Shown piece by piece: positions 35,039 to 46,105 of a DNA stretch of 64,000 bases. Below the pieces are notes generated by a model. That model did no database searches. It saw only the letters and a program-made list of their open reading frames with translations, and was not told the DNA's origin. Source of the DNA: Janthinobacterium sp. 61 (GTDB taxonomy: Bacteria > Pseudomonadota > Gammaproteobacteria > Burkholderiales > Burkholderiaceae_D); the NCBI RefSeq assembly GCF_002846335.1, contig NZ_PJMQ01000001.1, positions 1,860,001 to 1,924,000 on the forward strand, given 5' to 3'. Position 1 is the stretch's first letter; the number at the start of each line of letters is the position of its first letter. The position numbers and the translations under genes were made by a program.

Positions 35039-36748
35039 ATGAGATCTCTGAACTTGACCATCGCCAAGCGGCTCGGCCTGGGCTTTGGCCTGGTCGCCCT
35101 GTTCCTGTTGCTGGTCATCGCGCTGGGGCTGACCAGCATGCGGCAAATCCAGGACCGCATGGATGAAGCGACCAAGGTCAACGACGTCGAAACCAGGCTG
35201 GCCCAGACGATGGACTTGACTGTGACCGAGCGGGCGCTGGCGCTGCGCAATCTGATTTTGCTGAAAGAGGACAAGGAAATCCAGATCGAGGTCGCGCGCA
35301 TCGAGGAGCAGGAAAAGAAGTACGCCATCGCCCAGCAAAAGCTGGGGGCGATGTTTGCCAGGCTGCGGGGAACGTCGAGCGAAGAAAAGAGCCTGCTCGA
35401 ACAGATCCGCACACAAAGCGAGCTGGCGGCCCCCTTCATACAACGGGCCGCCGCGCTGGCGCTGCACCAGAAGCAGGACGATGCCTACAAACTGCTGCGT
35501 TATGAATTCCGCCCCGTGCAAAAGCGCTGGTGGGAATTGCTGCGCACCTTGATCGCCGTCGAGGAAAAGCAGAATAACGAAGCGTCAATCAATGCCGAGG
35601 CTGCCTACAGCCAGGCACGCCTGGTGATGCTGAGCATCGGCTCGCTGGCCCTCGTCACCAGCCTGCTGGCCGCTGTGCTGATCACGCGCGGCGTGACGCG
35701 CCAACTCGGTTGCGAACCCGATGAAGCGGCGGCGATTGCCGGTCAAATCGCCAGCGGCAACCTGGCCGTCCCCATTCATACCCGCGCCGGCGACACGCAC
35801 AGCCTGCTGTACGCCATGCAATCGATGCGCGACAGCCTGGCGCAAATCGTCCAGCAAGTTCACGCCAGCACCGAGACCATCGCCACGGCGGCGGGACAAA
35901 TCGCCATGGGCAACCTGGACTTGTCTTCGCGCACGGAGCAGCAGGCCAGCACGCTGGAGCAAACCGCATCGTCCATGGAAGAACTGACCAGCACTGTGCG
36001 CATTAACACCGACCATGCGCGCAAGGCCAACGGACTGGCCGAATCGGCCTCCGATGTCGCCACCAAGGGCGGCGCCGTGGTGGCGCAGGTGGTCGACACC
36101 ATGGCGGCCATCGATGTCTCGGCGCGCAAGATCGTCGACATCATCGCCGTCATCGACGGCATCGCCTTCCAGACGAATATCCTGGCGCTGAACGCGGCGG
36201 TCGAGGCGGCACGTGCCGGCGAACAGGGGCGCGGCTTTGCCGTGGTCGCCACCGAAGTGCGCAATCTGGCGCAGCGCTCGGCCGCCGCGGCCAAGGAAAT
36301 CAAGGATTTGATCGGCGATTCGGTCGACAAGGTCCAGGCCGGCAACCGCCTGGTGGAACAGGCAGGATCGACCATGCACGAGGTGGTCGCCAGCGTCAGA
36401 CGCGTCACCGGCATCATGTCTGAAATGATGTCCGCCAGCCAGGAACAATCGGCCGGCATCGAGCAAATCAATATGGCCGTGACGCAAATGGACAATGTGA
36501 CACAGCAAAATGCGGCGCTGGTCGAGGAAGCCGCCGCCGCCGCACAAGCGATGCAGGAACAGGTCAACAGCCTGAACGAGGTGGTCAGCGTCTTCCGTTT
36601 AGGCAACATCGCCAGCGGCCGCGAAGCGCCACCACGCGTGCTCAGCCGTCCGCCACCGCCGCTGGCGGCGCGACGCCTGCCCGCCACGACGAAGCCGGCA
36701 CGGCCAGTCGCCGCCAAGCCCAGCGAAATCGAATGGGAGCAGTTTTGA
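35039..36748 (+). CDS. Methyl-accepting chemotaxis protein (4HB sensor, HAMP, signalling domain)
   Basis: 569 aa with the ribosome site GGAGG 5 nt upstream. Two transmembrane helices (about 11-33 and 193-215) flank a periplasmic four-helix-bundle sensor. HAMP follows, then the MCP signalling hairpin with [20 protein letters not shown] and [19 protein letters not shown]. The C-terminus ends EWEQF, a variant of the NWETF pentapeptide used to tether CheR and CheB, so full adaptation is expected. It precedes APS kinase by 24 bp, an unusual neighbour. Ligand unknown. Confidence 0.92.
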   Translation: MRSLNLTIAKRLGLGFGLVALFLLLVIALGLTSMRQIQDRMDEATKVNDVETRLAQTMDLTVTERALALRNLILLKEDKEIQIEVARIEEQEKKYAIAQQKLGAMFARLRGTSSEEKSLLEQIRTQSELAAPFIQRAAALALHQKQDDAYKLLRYEFRPVQKRWWELLRTLIAVEEKQNNEASINAEAAYSQARLVMLSIGSLALVTSLLAAVLITRGVTRQLGCEPDEAAAIAGQIASGNLAVPIHTRAGDTHSLLYAMQSMRDSLAQIVQQVHASTETIATAAGQIAMGNLDLSSRTEQQASTLEQTASSMEELTSTVRINTDHARKANGLAESASDVATKGGAVVAQVVDTMAAIDVSARKIVDIIAVIDGIAFQTNILALNAAVEAARAGEQGRGFAVVATEVRNLAQRSAAAAKEIKDLIGDSVDKVQAGNRLVEQAGSTMHEVVASVRRVTGIMSEMMSASQEQSAGIEQINMAVTQMDNVTQQNAALVEEAAAAAQAMQEQVNSLNEVVSVFRLGNIASGREAPPRVLSRPPPPLAARRLPATTKPARPVAAKPSEIEWEQF

Positions 36749-36772
36749 GCCGGCAACGGGGGAGTGGCGCAC

Positions 36773-37399
36773 GTGGGTAAACGAGAACAGATCGCCGCTG
36801 CGGGCGGCGGGGCGCAACACATCTTCCCGCATACGGGCCATATCGGCAAGGAGCAGCGGGGTCTGCTGGCCGGCCAGCGGGCCGCGACGCTGTGGCTTAC
36901 CGGCCTGAGCGGCGCAGGCAAGTCGACGCTGGCGTACGCGCTGGAAAGGCGACTGCTGGCGGAGGGCCGCCTGAGCTGCGTGCTCGACGGCGACAATATG
37001 CGGCACCACCTGAATGGCGACCTGGGCTTTTCTCCCTGCGACCGCCGGGAAAATATCCGCCGCAGCGCCGTCGTGGCCAGGCTGATGAACGATGCCGGCA
37101 TGATGGTCATCTGCGCCTTCATCTCGCCGCTGCTCAGCGACCGCGAGATGGCGCGCCAGATCATCGGCAGCGACGATTTTATCGAAGCCTACATCAGCAC
37201 GCCATGCGCGCTGTGCGAGGAACGCGATCCCAAGGGACTGTACCGGAAAGCGCGCGCCGGACTGATCCCGGCATTTACGGGCGTGTCGGCGCCCTACGAA
37301 GCACCGCAGGCACCGGCGCTGACGCTCGATACCGGCACGCTGTCTCTGGAACAGGCGTGCGAACGGCTGTTCCAGCAGCTGTGCCCGCGCTTCATCTGA
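36773..37399 (+). CDS. cysC: Adenylyl-sulfate (APS) kinase
   Basis: 208 aa from a GTG at 36773 with GGGGGAG 8 nt upstream (a GTG at 36764 is also possible). Walker A GLSGAGKST (residues 44-52), LDGDNMRHHLNGDLGFS, and CEERDPKGLYRKARAG then FTGVSAPYEAP are the CysC signatures. It phosphorylates APS to PAPS, the universal sulfuryl donor. No cysD/cysN or cysH gene is nearby. The next gene is a sulfotransferase, so the PAPS is likely for that enzyme rather than for cysteine synthesis. Confidence 0.92.
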   Translation: MGKREQIAAAGGGAQHIFPHTGHIGKEQRGLLAGQRAATLWLTGLSGAGKSTLAYALERRLLAEGRLSCVLDGDNMRHHLNGDLGFSPCDRRENIRRSAVVARLMNDAGMMVICAFISPLLSDREMARQIIGSDDFIEAYISTPCALCEERDPKGLYRKARAGLIPAFTGVSAPYEAPQAPALTLDTGTLSLEQACERLFQQLCPRFI

Positions 37400-37431
37400 T
37401 GCCGCGCGCCCAAATTTCGAGGAATGATGAG

Positions 37432-38550
37432 ATGAGCAGCAGCCCCCCTCCCGGCCACGGCGCGCGCCCGCGCCCTGTCATGATGATCCCCCTGCGCCGC
37501 TGCGGCAGCCATGCGCTGCGCCTGCGCCTGAACCTGTCGCCCCAGTTTTATTCACCGTATCCGCTGCACCTGGTCGATATGATGCCGCTGCTGCCCCTGT
37601 ACGGCGACTTGCGCGACGACCGCGCCTACTTTCGCCTGGTCGTCGATGTGGTGGGCCTGGCGGCAGTCAGCATGGTCAAGTGGCCGGGTGGCGACTTCGA
37701 TCCGGTGGAAGTGTTCGAGACATTGCGCGGCCAGCCGCGCAGCATCCACCGCGTGGCATGGGAGCTGCTGCTGCGCGCGGGCGAACGCCGCCAGGCACAG
37801 GTGGTGATGGACAAGTCGCTCGACAGCGTGCACTACGCCGACGACATCGTGCGGCTCTATCCGGACATGCTGTTCCTGAACGTGGTGCGCGATCCGCGCG
37901 CGCAAGTGGCGTCGATGAACCGCGCCATCATCCACGACTTCGACACGCTGCTCAATGCCAGGACCTGGCTGGCCGCCCACACGGCCGCCGACCAGGTCCT
38001 GCAACGCCATCGGCAGCGCGTGCTGACGATACGCTATGAAGATTTCCTGTCGCGGCAACAAGAGACGCTGGAAGCGGTATGTGACTTTCTCGGCATCGCC
38101 TTCATGCCGCAGATGCTGGACGTGGCCGCGTCGGCGGAAGCGCGGCACATCGCGCAGTTGTCGTCGCTGTGGTCGGCCAATTGCTATGCGCCGATCGCGG
38201 CCAACATCGACAAATTCAGGCAGCAACTGTCGGACGATGACATCAACCTCATCGAAACGCTCACCGGCCCGTACATGGACCGCTACGGCTACACACGCCT
38301 GAGCCGGGGCGACGCCAGCATCACGCCCGCGCGCATCGAGATGGCCGGCAGGCACTCGGCGCAAGGACGCGAACGCGCCTGGCGCGACCTGGAACAGGAT
38401 AACTTCCGCGATTACGTGCTGCGCCGCTGCCGCGCCGACTATCTGGCCCAGCTGCATGCACGGCTCAGCCAGGCCAGCGACGTACCGGGCAGTAGCAGCA
38501 TCGTGACGCTGGATCACCTCGACCCGGGCGCGTTTGTCGTCAGCGATTAA
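37432..38550 (+). CDS. PAPS-dependent sulfotransferase
   Basis: 372 aa from the ATG at 37432, with GAGGA 9 nt upstream (an ATG at 37399 overlapping the cysC stop is an alternative). The 5'-phosphosulfate loop is MIPLRRCGSHALRLRLN (about 18-34). The 3'-phosphate motif FLNVVRDPRAQVASMNR has Arg153 and Ser161. The catalytic region contains MDKSLDSVHYAD. The C-terminal half is helical with a basic tail. It would transfer sulfate from PAPS to a carbohydrate or lipid-linked acceptor; the acceptor is unknown. Together with cysC it forms a self-contained sulfation pair. Confidence 0.85.
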   Translation: MSSSPPPGHGARPRPVMMIPLRRCGSHALRLRLNLSPQFYSPYPLHLVDMMPLLPLYGDLRDDRAYFRLVVDVVGLAAVSMVKWPGGDFDPVEVFETLRGQPRSIHRVAWELLLRAGERRQAQVVMDKSLDSVHYADDIVRLYPDMLFLNVVRDPRAQVASMNRAIIHDFDTLLNARTWLAAHTAADQVLQRHRQRVLTIRYEDFLSRQQETLEAVCDFLGIAFMPQMLDVAASAEARHIAQLSSLWSANCYAPIAANIDKFRQQLSDDDINLIETLTGPYMDRYGYTRLSRGDASITPARIEMAGRHSAQGRERAWRDLEQDNFRDYVLRRCRADYLAQLHARLSQASDVPGSSSIVTLDHLDPGAFVVSD

Positions 38551-38742
38551 AAGCCTGGCCATCGCCTGCCCCAGGCTGCGCTCCTGCGTCTGAATGCGAC
38601 TTTTTGACCGGATACCTCCCCCGCCGCAACAAGCATCGGTACGCCGCCGCTGCCGGCCCGGCAAGCCGTAATCAATGCCCTTTGTTTTCTAAAAACAACA
38701 ATTTCAATATTGATCGGCAATGTCCACTAGAATAGTGAACAT

Positions 38743-40083
38743 ATGAAACACATGATTAGCGCGCCGGTCGCCAGTTTCACCGATTTACTGCTCGACGCCG
38801 TGTGCATGGTCGATGTGAACGGGCGCTTTGTCTTCGTCAGCGCCGCCTGCGAACGCATCTTCGGTTACACGCAGCAGGAAATGATCGGCAAGCTCATGCT
38901 CGACCTGGTCGCTCCCGCCGACCGTGCGCGCACCCTGGCCGCCGCGCAAGCCATCATGGATGGCCATGCGCAGACGCACTTTGAAAACCGCTACCTGCGC
39001 AAGGATGGCAGCCTGGCGCACATCATGTGGACTGCCCGCTGGTCCGTCGCCGACCAGCTGCGCGTGGCGGTGGCGCGCGACATCACCTTGCTGAAACAGG
39101 CACAGGCAAAGCAGGCCGCGCTGTACGCCATTTCCGAAGCCATGCAGGCGACACAGGACTTGCCCGCCTTGCTGCACCGCATCCAGCACATCATCGGCGA
39201 ACACTTGCCGACGCGCAGCCTGACCTTGCTGCTGCATGACGAACACGGCGCACAGCCTCCCATAAGCTGCCATGCCGACGACAGCGCGCCCCAGCCAACG
39301 TCGTCCCTGGCCAGCCTGCTGTGCGACGAAGTCCTGCGCAGCGGCCGCCCCCTGCTGCTGCAGGCGGGACAACTGGCCGGTCTGCCTGCAGCGCTGCAAA
39401 CGGCGGCCTGCTCCCTGTCCTCTTGCTGGCTAGCCGTGCCGCTGTATTCCTCCATGGGCAGCATCGGCGCGCTGGCCTTGCAAGGATGCCAGGACGCCGT
39501 CATCGGCACGGAACAGGATCAGGATTTGCTGCAATTTGTCGCCAAGCAACTTGCCACCGCCATCGAGCGCCGGCAGTTGCAGACGCAAATGCAGTTCATG
39601 GCCATGCACGATGAGCTGACCCGCCTGCCGAACCGCCGCCTGTTTCTCGACCGCCTGCACACGGCGTTCGCGCGCGCGCACCGCCAGGAAGGCCGGCTGT
39701 CGCTGCTGTTCCTGGACCTCGACCACTTCAAGCGGGTCAACGACGAGCACGGCCATGCTTGTGGCGACCTGCTGCTGCAGACGGTGGCGAGCCGCCTGCG
39801 CGATTGCATGCGCGAAACCGACACCCTGGCCAGGATGGGTGGCGATGAATTCGTCGTGCTTCTGGAAAGCAATGCCACGCCGGTGGACGTCGGCCTGATC
39901 GAGCAGAAAATCCACGCGGCCCTGGCCACGCCGCTGCTCCTGGGCAACGGACAGCAATTGCGGATCGCCGTCAGCATCGGCGTGGCCCACTATCCGGAAG
40001 ATGGCGATACCATGCAGCTGCTGCTGCGCCATGCGGACCGGGCCATGTACGCCTCGAAGGTACTCACCGCCGCCTCGCGCTAG
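38743..40083 (+). CDS. PAS-GAF-GGDEF diguanylate cyclase
   Basis: 446 aa. N-terminal PAS domain (about 10-120, with VCMVDVNGRFVFVSAACERI and FGYTQQEMIG), a GAF-like domain (about 130-275), then GGDEF with the intact active site RMGGDEFVVLL. The product-inhibition I-site RETD sits five residues before GGDEF. It should make cyclic di-GMP in the cytoplasm, gated by a small molecule or redox signal at PAS/GAF. No transmembrane helix. Stands alone, 190 bp after the sulfotransferase gene. Confidence 0.92.
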   Translation: MKHMISAPVASFTDLLLDAVCMVDVNGRFVFVSAACERIFGYTQQEMIGKLMLDLVAPADRARTLAAAQAIMDGHAQTHFENRYLRKDGSLAHIMWTARWSVADQLRVAVARDITLLKQAQAKQAALYAISEAMQATQDLPALLHRIQHIIGEHLPTRSLTLLLHDEHGAQPPISCHADDSAPQPTSSLASLLCDEVLRSGRPLLLQAGQLAGLPAALQTAACSLSSCWLAVPLYSSMGSIGALALQGCQDAVIGTEQDQDLLQFVAKQLATAIERRQLQTQMQFMAMHDELTRLPNRRLFLDRLHTAFARAHRQEGRLSLLFLDLDHFKRVNDEHGHACGDLLLQTVASRLRDCMRETDTLARMGGDEFVVLLESNATPVDVGLIEQKIHAALATPLLLGNGQQLRIAVSIGVAHYPEDGDTMQLLLRHADRAMYASKVLTAASR

Positions 40084-40131
40084 CGGTCGCCTGCTCTTGG
40101 CGGCAGTGCCCCTATGCTATACTTTTCGGCA

Positions 40132-40518
40132 ATGCTAAGACTCTTCAAAACATGGCTGATCCTGCTGTTGATCACGGCGGTGCCGCTGCAAGCGGCCGCT
40201 GCGGCCGCCACGCGGACGTGCGCGCCGCTCGCTGCCCTGCCTGCCGCCACGATGGCAGCGGACTGCCAGCAGCATCATGCCCAGCCATCCGCCGCCCAGG
40301 ACGGCGCTGGCACGCCAGAAGAAAATACAAGCCCTGCCAAGCACCCCGCGTGCGGCGCCTGTTCGAGCTTTTGCCTGGGTGCACTGATGCCGCCCTGCCT
40401 CGCCCTTCCTGCCGCGGGCTGCCCCGGCGCGCAACAAGTCGCCATCGCAACGGCCACCTTGCTGACGGGATTCATTCCCGACGGCCCGCGCCGGCCCCCG
40501 CGGCCGCTTTCTGCTTAA
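40132..40518 (+). CDS. Exported cysteine-containing protein (DUF2946-like)
   Basis: 128 aa from the ATG at 40132. An N-terminal hydrophobic segment, TWLILLLITAVPLQAAAAAA, acts as signal peptide or anchor. Later a CQQHHAQ stretch and a CGACSSFCLGALMPPCL cluster could bind metal, and the tail is Pro/Arg-rich. The layout resembles DUF2946 proteins found next to copper genes, and a CopG-like gene follows 57 bp downstream. The family assignment is tentative. Confidence 0.6.
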   Translation: MLRLFKTWLILLLITAVPLQAAAAAATRTCAPLAALPAATMAADCQQHHAQPSAAQDGAGTPEENTSPAKHPACGACSSFCLGALMPPCLALPAAGCPGAQQVAIATATLLTGFIPDGPRRPPRPLSA

Positions 40519-40575
40519 CTACCAAGCAGGCCACCCGCGTGGCCACGATAGACCCTCTCCGTCTGAAAGCAACAC

Positions 40576-41019
40576 ATGATCCAACTTTTCCTATTGCGCG
40601 GCACCTTCGCCGCCATGCTGGGCCTGCCCACGTTCGCCATGGCAGCCCTGCCCGTCATTGAAGTCTACAAGAGCGCTTCCTGCGGCTGCTGTTCCGAATG
40701 GATCAAGCACCTGGAAACGAACGGCTTTACCGTGCGCGCCAAGAATGTCGAGATGCCGGCGCAATACCGCAAGCTGGCCGGCATTCCCGACCAGCTCGGT
40801 TCCTGCCATACGGGCCTCGTCAACGGCTACGCCATCGAAGGCCATGTACCGGCCAGCGAGATCAAGCAGTTGCTGCGTGACAAACCCAAGGCCAGGGGCC
40901 TGGCCGTACCGGCAATGCCCATGGGCTCGCCAGGCATGGAAGGGCCGCGCAAGGATGCGTATGACGTCTTGCTGGTCAAAAACGATGGCAGCACCAAGGT
41001 CTACAAGCACTACCGGTAA
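40576..41019 (+). CDS. CopG-like DUF411 copper-binding periplasmic protein
   Basis: 147 aa. A signal peptide ends FAMAALP. The DUF411 hallmark CxCC motif SASCGCCSEWIKHL, then GSCHTGLVNGYAIEGHVPAS and the Met-rich VPAMPMGSPGME are all present. Pseudomonas CopG, the characterised member, binds a copper-sulfur cluster in the periplasm. It follows a cysteine-rich exported protein on the same strand, and a strong terminator lies 20 bp after it. A role in copper handling is likely. Confidence 0.88.
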   Translation: MIQLFLLRGTFAAMLGLPTFAMAALPVIEVYKSASCGCCSEWIKHLETNGFTVRAKNVEMPAQYRKLAGIPDQLGSCHTGLVNGYAIEGHVPASEIKQLLRDKPKARGLAVPAMPMGSPGMEGPRKDAYDVLLVKNDGSTKVYKHYR

Positions 41020-41035
41020 GACTGCGGGACAATGA

Positions 41036-41072
41036 AAAACGCCGCCGGGATCACTCCCGGCGGCGTTTTTTA
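41036..41072. terminator. Intrinsic terminator after the CopG-like gene
   Basis: AACGCCGCCGGGA and TCCCGGCGGCGTT form a stem of more than 11 bp around a TCAC loop, followed by TTTTTT, with AAAAA on the other side. It ends the rightward copper pair and may also serve the leftward icd gene ending at 41113. Confidence 0.9.
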
Positions 41073-41112
41073 TCTTGCAGCAGTAAACAACTTACTGCCT
41101 GTCAGGACCGTA

Positions 41113-43344
41113 TCAGATGCTGTCGAGCACGGCATTCAGGCTGGCGCTAGGACGCATGACCGCTTCCGTCTTCGCCGGATCCGGCAGGTAGTAACCGCCG
41201 ATATCCGTTTCCTTGCCTTGTACTGCTTTCAGCTCGGCGACGATCTTCTCTTCATTCTCGGCCAGGGCATTCGCCAGTGGCGCGAAATGCGCTGCCAGTT
41301 CCGCGTCGTCCTTCTGCGCTACCAGCGCTTGCGCCCAGTACATGGCCAGGTAGAAATGGCTGCCGCGGTTGTCGAGCTCGCCGGTACGTGGCGATGGCGA
41401 CTTGCTGTTGTCCAGCAGCTTGCCGGTGGCTTCGTCCAGGGTTTTGGCGAGGATTTTGGCCTTCGCATTGCCCGTCTTGATGCCCATGTCTTCCAGCGAC
41501 ACGGCCAGGGCCAGGAATTCACCCAGCGAATCCCAGCGCAAATGGTTTTCTTCCACCAGTTGCTTGACGTGTTTGGGGGCCGAACCGCCCGCACCCGTTT
41601 CGTACATGCCGCCACCGGCCATCAACGGCACGATCGACAGCATCTTGGCGGACGTGCCCAGTTCCAGGATCGGGAACAGGTCGGTCAGGTAGTCGCGCAG
41701 GATGTTGCCGGTCACCGAGATAGTGTCCAGGCCGCGGAATGCGCGTTCCAGGGTGTAGCGCATGGCGCGCGTCTGCGACATGATCTGGATGTCCAGGCCC
41801 TTGGTGTCGTGCTCCTTCAGGTAAACCTGTACCTTCTTGATGACTTCATTCTCGTGCGGACGGTAGGAGTCGAGCCAGAACACGGCAGGCATGCCCGAGT
41901 TGCGCGCACGGGTGACGGCCAGCTTGACCCAGTCGCGGATCGGCGCATCCTTGACCTGGCACATGCGCCAGATATCGCCCTCTTCCACCGTTTGCGTCAG
42001 CAGCACTTCGCCCGTTTCCAGGTCGGTGATGTTGGCAGTGCCGCCTTCAGGCACTTCAAAGGTCTTGTCGTGCGAACCGTATTCTTCCGCTTGCTGCGCC
42101 ATCAGGCCAACGTTCGGCACGGTGCCCATGGTCTTCGGATCGAAGTTGCCGTGCCATTTGCAGAAACCAATCATTTCTTGGTAGATACGCGCGAAAGTCG
42201 ATTCCGGCATGACTGCCTTGACGTCTTTCGGACGGCCATCGGCACCCCACATCTTGCCGCCGATACGGATCATGGCAGGCATGGACGCGTCGACGATGAT
42301 GTCGTTCGGCGAATGGAAGTTGGTGATGCCCTTGGCCGAATCGACCATGGCCAGTTCCGGACGATTCGCATGGCAGGCGTGCAAATCTTTCAACACTTCA
42401 TCTTTTTGCGACGCTGGCAGGGTTTCGATCTTGTCGTACAGGTTGCTCATGCCATTGTTGACATTCACGCCCAGCTTGTCGAACAGTTCAGCGTGCTTGG
42501 CGAACGCATCCTTGTAGAAAATACGTACGCAGTGGCCGAAGACGATCGGGTGCGAGACCTTCATCATGGTCGCCTTGACGTGCAGCGAGAACATCACGCC
42601 CGTCTTGAAGGCGTCGTCGATTTCTTTCTCGTAGAACTCCAGCAGCGCTTTCTTGCTCATGAACATGCTGTCGATGATTTCGCCCGCTTGCAGGGAAACC
42701 TTCGGTTTCAGCACGATGGTCTTGCCGGAGGCGGTGACCAGTTCCATCTTGACATCGCGTGCCTTTTCCAGGGTCAGCGATTTTTCGCCATGGTAGAAAT
42801 CACCATGATGCATGTGCGAGACGTGGGTTTGCGATGCCTGGCTCCACTCGCCCATCGAATGCGGGTGCTTGCGTGCATACTCTTTGACAGCCTTCGGCGC
42901 GCGGCGGTCGGAATTGCCTTCACGCAAGACCGGGTTGACCGAGCTGCCGATGCACTTGCCGTAACGGGCCTTCAAGGCTTTTTCTTCTTCCGTCTTCGCG
43001 TCTTCCGGATAGTCCGGCAGCTTGTAGCCACGGCCTTGCAATTCGCGCACGCAAGCGATCAATTGACCTTGCGAGGCGCTGATGTTCGGCAGTTTGATGA
43101 TGTTGGTGTCCGGATTCTGGGTCAATTTGCCCAGTTCAGCCAGGGTATTCGGGACTTTTTGCGCGTCCGTCAGGAATTCGGGAAATTCGGCCAGTACACG
43201 CGAGGCCACCGAAATATCAGTGGCGACCACGTCCACGCCAGCCGGCGCGGTGAATTTTTTGATAATTGGCAGCAGGGAATACGTCGCGAGCAGCGGCGCC
43301 TCGTCAGTCAGCGTGTAGATGATTTTGGATTTTTGTGTTGCCAT
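41113..43344 (-). CDS. icd: Isocitrate dehydrogenase, monomeric NADP-dependent type
   Basis: 743 aa; the ATG at 43344 is preferred because AAGGGA is then 6 nt upstream. It is the monomeric (IDH-II) family: [20 protein letters not shown] at the start, then [20 protein letters not shown] and [26 protein letters not shown] lies in the second half. It oxidatively decarboxylates isocitrate to 2-oxoglutarate with NADP in the TCA cycle. It is unrelated in sequence to the dimeric Icd. The single gene has a terminator on its downstream side. Confidence 0.93.
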   Translation of the reverse strand: MATQKSKIIYTLTDEAPLLATYSLLPIIKKFTAPAGVDVVATDISVASRVLAEFPEFLTDAQKVPNTLAELGKLTQNPDTNIIKLPNISASQGQLIACVRELQGRGYKLPDYPEDAKTEEEKALKARYGKCIGSSVNPVLREGNSDRRAPKAVKEYARKHPHSMGEWSQASQTHVSHMHHGDFYHGEKSLTLEKARDVKMELVTASGKTIVLKPKVSLQAGEIIDSMFMSKKALLEFYEKEIDDAFKTGVMFSLHVKATMMKVSHPIVFGHCVRIFYKDAFAKHAELFDKLGVNVNNGMSNLYDKIETLPASQKDEVLKDLHACHANRPELAMVDSAKGITNFHSPNDIIVDASMPAMIRIGGKMWGADGRPKDVKAVMPESTFARIYQEMIGFCKWHGNFDPKTMGTVPNVGLMAQQAEEYGSHDKTFEVPEGGTANITDLETGEVLLTQTVEEGDIWRMCQVKDAPIRDWVKLAVTRARNSGMPAVFWLDSYRPHENEVIKKVQVYLKEHDTKGLDIQIMSQTRAMRYTLERAFRGLDTISVTGNILRDYLTDLFPILELGTSAKMLSIVPLMAGGGMYETGAGGSAPKHVKQLVEENHLRWDSLGEFLALAVSLEDMGIKTGNAKAKILAKTLDEATGKLLDNSKSPSPRTGELDNRGSHFYLAMYWAQALVAQKDDAELAAHFAPLANALAENEEKIVAELKAVQGKETDIGGYYLPDPAKTEAVMRPSASLNAVLDSI

Positions 43345-43653
43345 GTTCATTCCCTTGTATGCGGTGAGGCCTGGTGGTTAACTTTCTTCATTCCAAACAC
43401 AGGACGGTTAGCCTTGCTTTGGACGGCTAGTGTGCCGGCGGTGACGCCGTGCTTGCCCACCACGTATTTTAGACTGTCCTGCCGCTGTTTGTGTATCAGA
43501 TGCCGAGGAATCTTATATAAGACAGCAAATATGCCCGGTAGACAGGTGCAGTTGACGGTTTTCCGCAGTGAAATAGGTGCATTCGGTCCGGCAAGCCATG
43601 TACAAGATATAGGAAACAAATATTTTTTTACAAATAAAATCACTTAAACGCTG
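43345..43653. other. Intergenic region upstream of icd
   Basis: About 300 bp without a supported gene. It contains a perfect 12-bp palindrome, TCTTATATAAGA, at 43511-43522, whose TATATA core could be a promoter -10 region or a regulator site, and short A/T-rich runs near 43620-43640. Nothing else recognisable. Confidence 0.5.
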
Positions 43654-43890
43654 TCACGAGCGCTCGTTCTTTACGATGCCACGCACGTTCGTCAGCGCCA
43701 GGCAAGCATTCAGGACGATCAGCGCCCAGGCCCCGTCTTGCCAGCCCCAGCAGACCCACAGACCATTGCTGAACAAAAATACCCAGAAGCCCGCAAAGCG
43801 CCGAGCGGCCGCGCGCGACCCCACCAGCCAGGCCGCCAGCAGCGAGGCGGCCATGGCGGGCCACTGCAGCAATTCGATGATATCGGGCAT
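43654..43890 (-). CDS. Small integral membrane protein (78 aa)
   Basis: The ATG at 43890 is preceded by AAGGGAG, a good ribosome site. Three hydrophobic helices are visible: AMAASLLAAWLVG, FAGFWVFLFSNGLWVCWGW, and ALIVLNACLALTNVRG. It resembles small conserved inner-membrane proteins often annotated hypothetical; the alternating Trp residues slightly recall PnuC-type helices. Function unknown. Confidence 0.65.
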   Translation of the reverse strand: MPDIIELLQWPAMAASLLAAWLVGSRAAARRFAGFWVFLFSNGLWVCWGWQDGAWALIVLNACLALTNVRGIVKNERS

Positions 43891-44150
43891 GGCGGCTCCC
43901 TTGCGTGAAAGATTAGACAATATTGGCGTTTTTGCCGGCTTCCTGGCGCGCGCCTGCCACTTCTCCCTCACTTCCGCGCAATATCGACTTGCCACGGGCA
44001 GCCAAGACCAACCTGATCGCCTGATCCAGCGACGTGTTTGCGCATGGCCAGCCGTTCGTCAACAGGGCTGCATCAGCATTTACGGCAAGTTTTCAATCAA
44101 CCTGGCCGTGAACGTCAAGTCGCATCCCTATTTTCGCCCGCCGCGAGCGG

Positions 44151-45809
44151 TCAAGCGGCCAAGCGGCTCACTGCCGGCTTGAAGGCAGCCCGCGAGAGAG
44201 GCGCCTTGATGGCGACATGACTGGTATTGCGGCTACCTTCGGGATCGGCGGTGAGCTGGAAAACGCCGACCACTTCGGCTAGCATCAGCGCTTCTTTCTG
44301 CAGCGATGCGGCTGCGCTGCTGGCTTGTTCGACCATGGCGGCGTTCTGCCGGGTCGCTTCGTCCATCTCGCCTACGGCTTGGTTGACCGACTCGATACCG
44401 GTGCTTTGCTCCTGGCTGGCCAGGCTGATCTCTGCCATGATGTCGGTGACGCGTTTTACGCTACGCACAATCTCTTCCATCGTAGTGCCTGCATCGTCAA
44501 CCAGGCGCGCGCCTATATCAACCCGCTGCACGGAACTGCCGATCAGGGCCTTGATTTCGCTGGCGGCCGAAGCCGAACGCTGAGCCAGGTTACGCACCTC
44601 GGTTGCCACGACAGCAAAGCCGCGGCCCTGCTCGCCGGCGCGAGCCGCTTCCACCGCGGCATTCAGCGCCAGGATATTGGTCTGAAATGCAATCGAATCG
44701 ATCACGCCGATGATGTCGACAATTTTCTTTGACGATTCGTTGATTGCAGCCATAGTCTCAACCACTTGCGCTACCACGGCACCCCCACGTACGGCAACTT
44801 CGGATGCGGACTCTGCCAGTACATTGGCCTGCCGCGCATTGTCGGCATTCTGACGCACGGTGCTAGTTAAGTCCTCCAGAGACGATGCGGTCTCTTCCAG
44901 CGTTCCTGCCTGGCGTTCGGTGCGCGATGAGAGATCAAAGTTTCCGGCTGCGATCTCGGTCGAAGCGTTGAAAATTGTTTCGGTGCCGGTCCGCACCTGC
45001 GCAACGATATCGACCAGGTTGTCGCGCATTTTTTTCATGGCGAACAGCAGGCTGCTGTGGTCGTCTTTCGCTGTGTGAATCGCGACGGACAGGTCGCCAG
45101 CAGCGATGCGGGTGACGATACTGACGGCATAATCCGGTTGCCCGCCGAGCTGCTTCAGCAACCCGCGACCGATATACCACGCACTGCTTACGCCGGCGGC
45201 AATGGCTACCGAACACAGCACTAGCATCCAGGTGAAGAAGCTGCCGCTCAGCGCGCGGGCACCGGCGGTAGCGTCCTGGCTCATCTTTTCCTCCAGGTCG
45301 ATCAGCTTATTCACCGACGCCAACCAGTCCACGAAGGCCGGGCCGACCTGTTGCGCCAGCAGGCTGGAAGCTTGCGCAAATTGCTCGGCACTCCGCAACT
45401 CAATCACCTTGGCGATCAACGGTTGCACGCGGCGCTCGGTGTCCTTGATATTGCTCAAGGCTGCTTTTTCATCGGCAGTCACGGCACCGGCAAATAAGGC
45501 ATCGAGGGGGGCCGCCGATTGCTGGTATTTTTCATCAAGCGCCTTGATTTTGTTCACCTGCGCCTGGACGGCGGCGGCGTCAGTGGCCAACACCACGTCG
45601 CGCACGGCAATCGCACGGTCATGGACGCTGCCGCGGAAGTTGATCGCGTGGCGCTGTTTGACGTTATTGACATCGTTGACGCGGCTGAGCGTCTGATCGA
45701 TACTGCCGACTCGATTCATGGCTAGGCCGGTGAGCAAGATTGTCAACGCGAAAGTGATGCCGAAACCTATCGTCAGACGGGTGCCGACGGTTTGAGTGGA
45801 ATTGTTCAT
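44151..45809 (-). CDS. Methyl-accepting chemotaxis protein
   Basis: 552 aa from the ATG at 45809. Transmembrane helix about 11-30, periplasmic four-helix-bundle sensor, second helix about 190-212 ([20 protein letters not shown]), HAMP, then the signalling hairpin with [20 protein letters not shown]. Unlike the receptor at 35039 it has no C-terminal xWxxF pentapeptide, so it may rely on the neighbours in its array for methylation. Its sensor differs from that receptor, so a different ligand is expected. No chemotaxis genes adjoin. Confidence 0.92.
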   Translation of the reverse strand: MNNSTQTVGTRLTIGFGITFALTILLTGLAMNRVGSIDQTLSRVNDVNNVKQRHAINFRGSVHDRAIAVRDVVLATDAAAVQAQVNKIKALDEKYQQSAAPLDALFAGAVTADEKAALSNIKDTERRVQPLIAKVIELRSAEQFAQASSLLAQQVGPAFVDWLASVNKLIDLEEKMSQDATAGARALSGSFFTWMLVLCSVAIAAGVSSAWYIGRGLLKQLGGQPDYAVSIVTRIAAGDLSVAIHTAKDDHSSLLFAMKKMRDNLVDIVAQVRTGTETIFNASTEIAAGNFDLSSRTERQAGTLEETASSLEDLTSTVRQNADNARQANVLAESASEVAVRGGAVVAQVVETMAAINESSKKIVDIIGVIDSIAFQTNILALNAAVEAARAGEQGRGFAVVATEVRNLAQRSASAASEIKALIGSSVQRVDIGARLVDDAGTTMEEIVRSVKRVTDIMAEISLASQEQSTGIESVNQAVGEMDEATRQNAAMVEQASSAAASLQKEALMLAEVVGVFQLTADPEGSRNTSHVAIKAPLSRAAFKPAVSRLAA

Positions 45810-46105
45810 ACAAGTCTTTATGTAGGTTGCCGGACAGCGCGATAAGGAAGCCATTGTCCGATAAATGATGATTCTTTGCGGCAACGTCTTTAGCGAGCAG
45901 ATAGCGGTTGCAAATTTAAAATTAGCAATCTTTAATTTCTTGCAATGGGCACGCAGCGCGGAAAGGCAGGATTTTTCTAAAAGGCGTGAATTTATTCAGG
46001 ACGGAAACTGCCTATCTGTTTCTCAGCCGTTGCTTGTGTAGCGTTTCTTGTTGTCGAGGATGAAAGTTGGGCCATCAGCTGCCTGATGGGTCATCGCGCC
46101 TTGCC

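Noticed and set aside
38552..38580. Hairpin AGCCTGG/CCAGGCT after the sulfotransferase
   Set aside because: Long loop and no T-tract; not convincing as a terminator.
41032..43647. 871-codon open frame on the plus strand opposite icd
   Set aside because: It mirrors the icd gene, is rich in His/Arg/Gln as GC-rich antisense frames are, and has no domain; icd itself matches a known family along its length.
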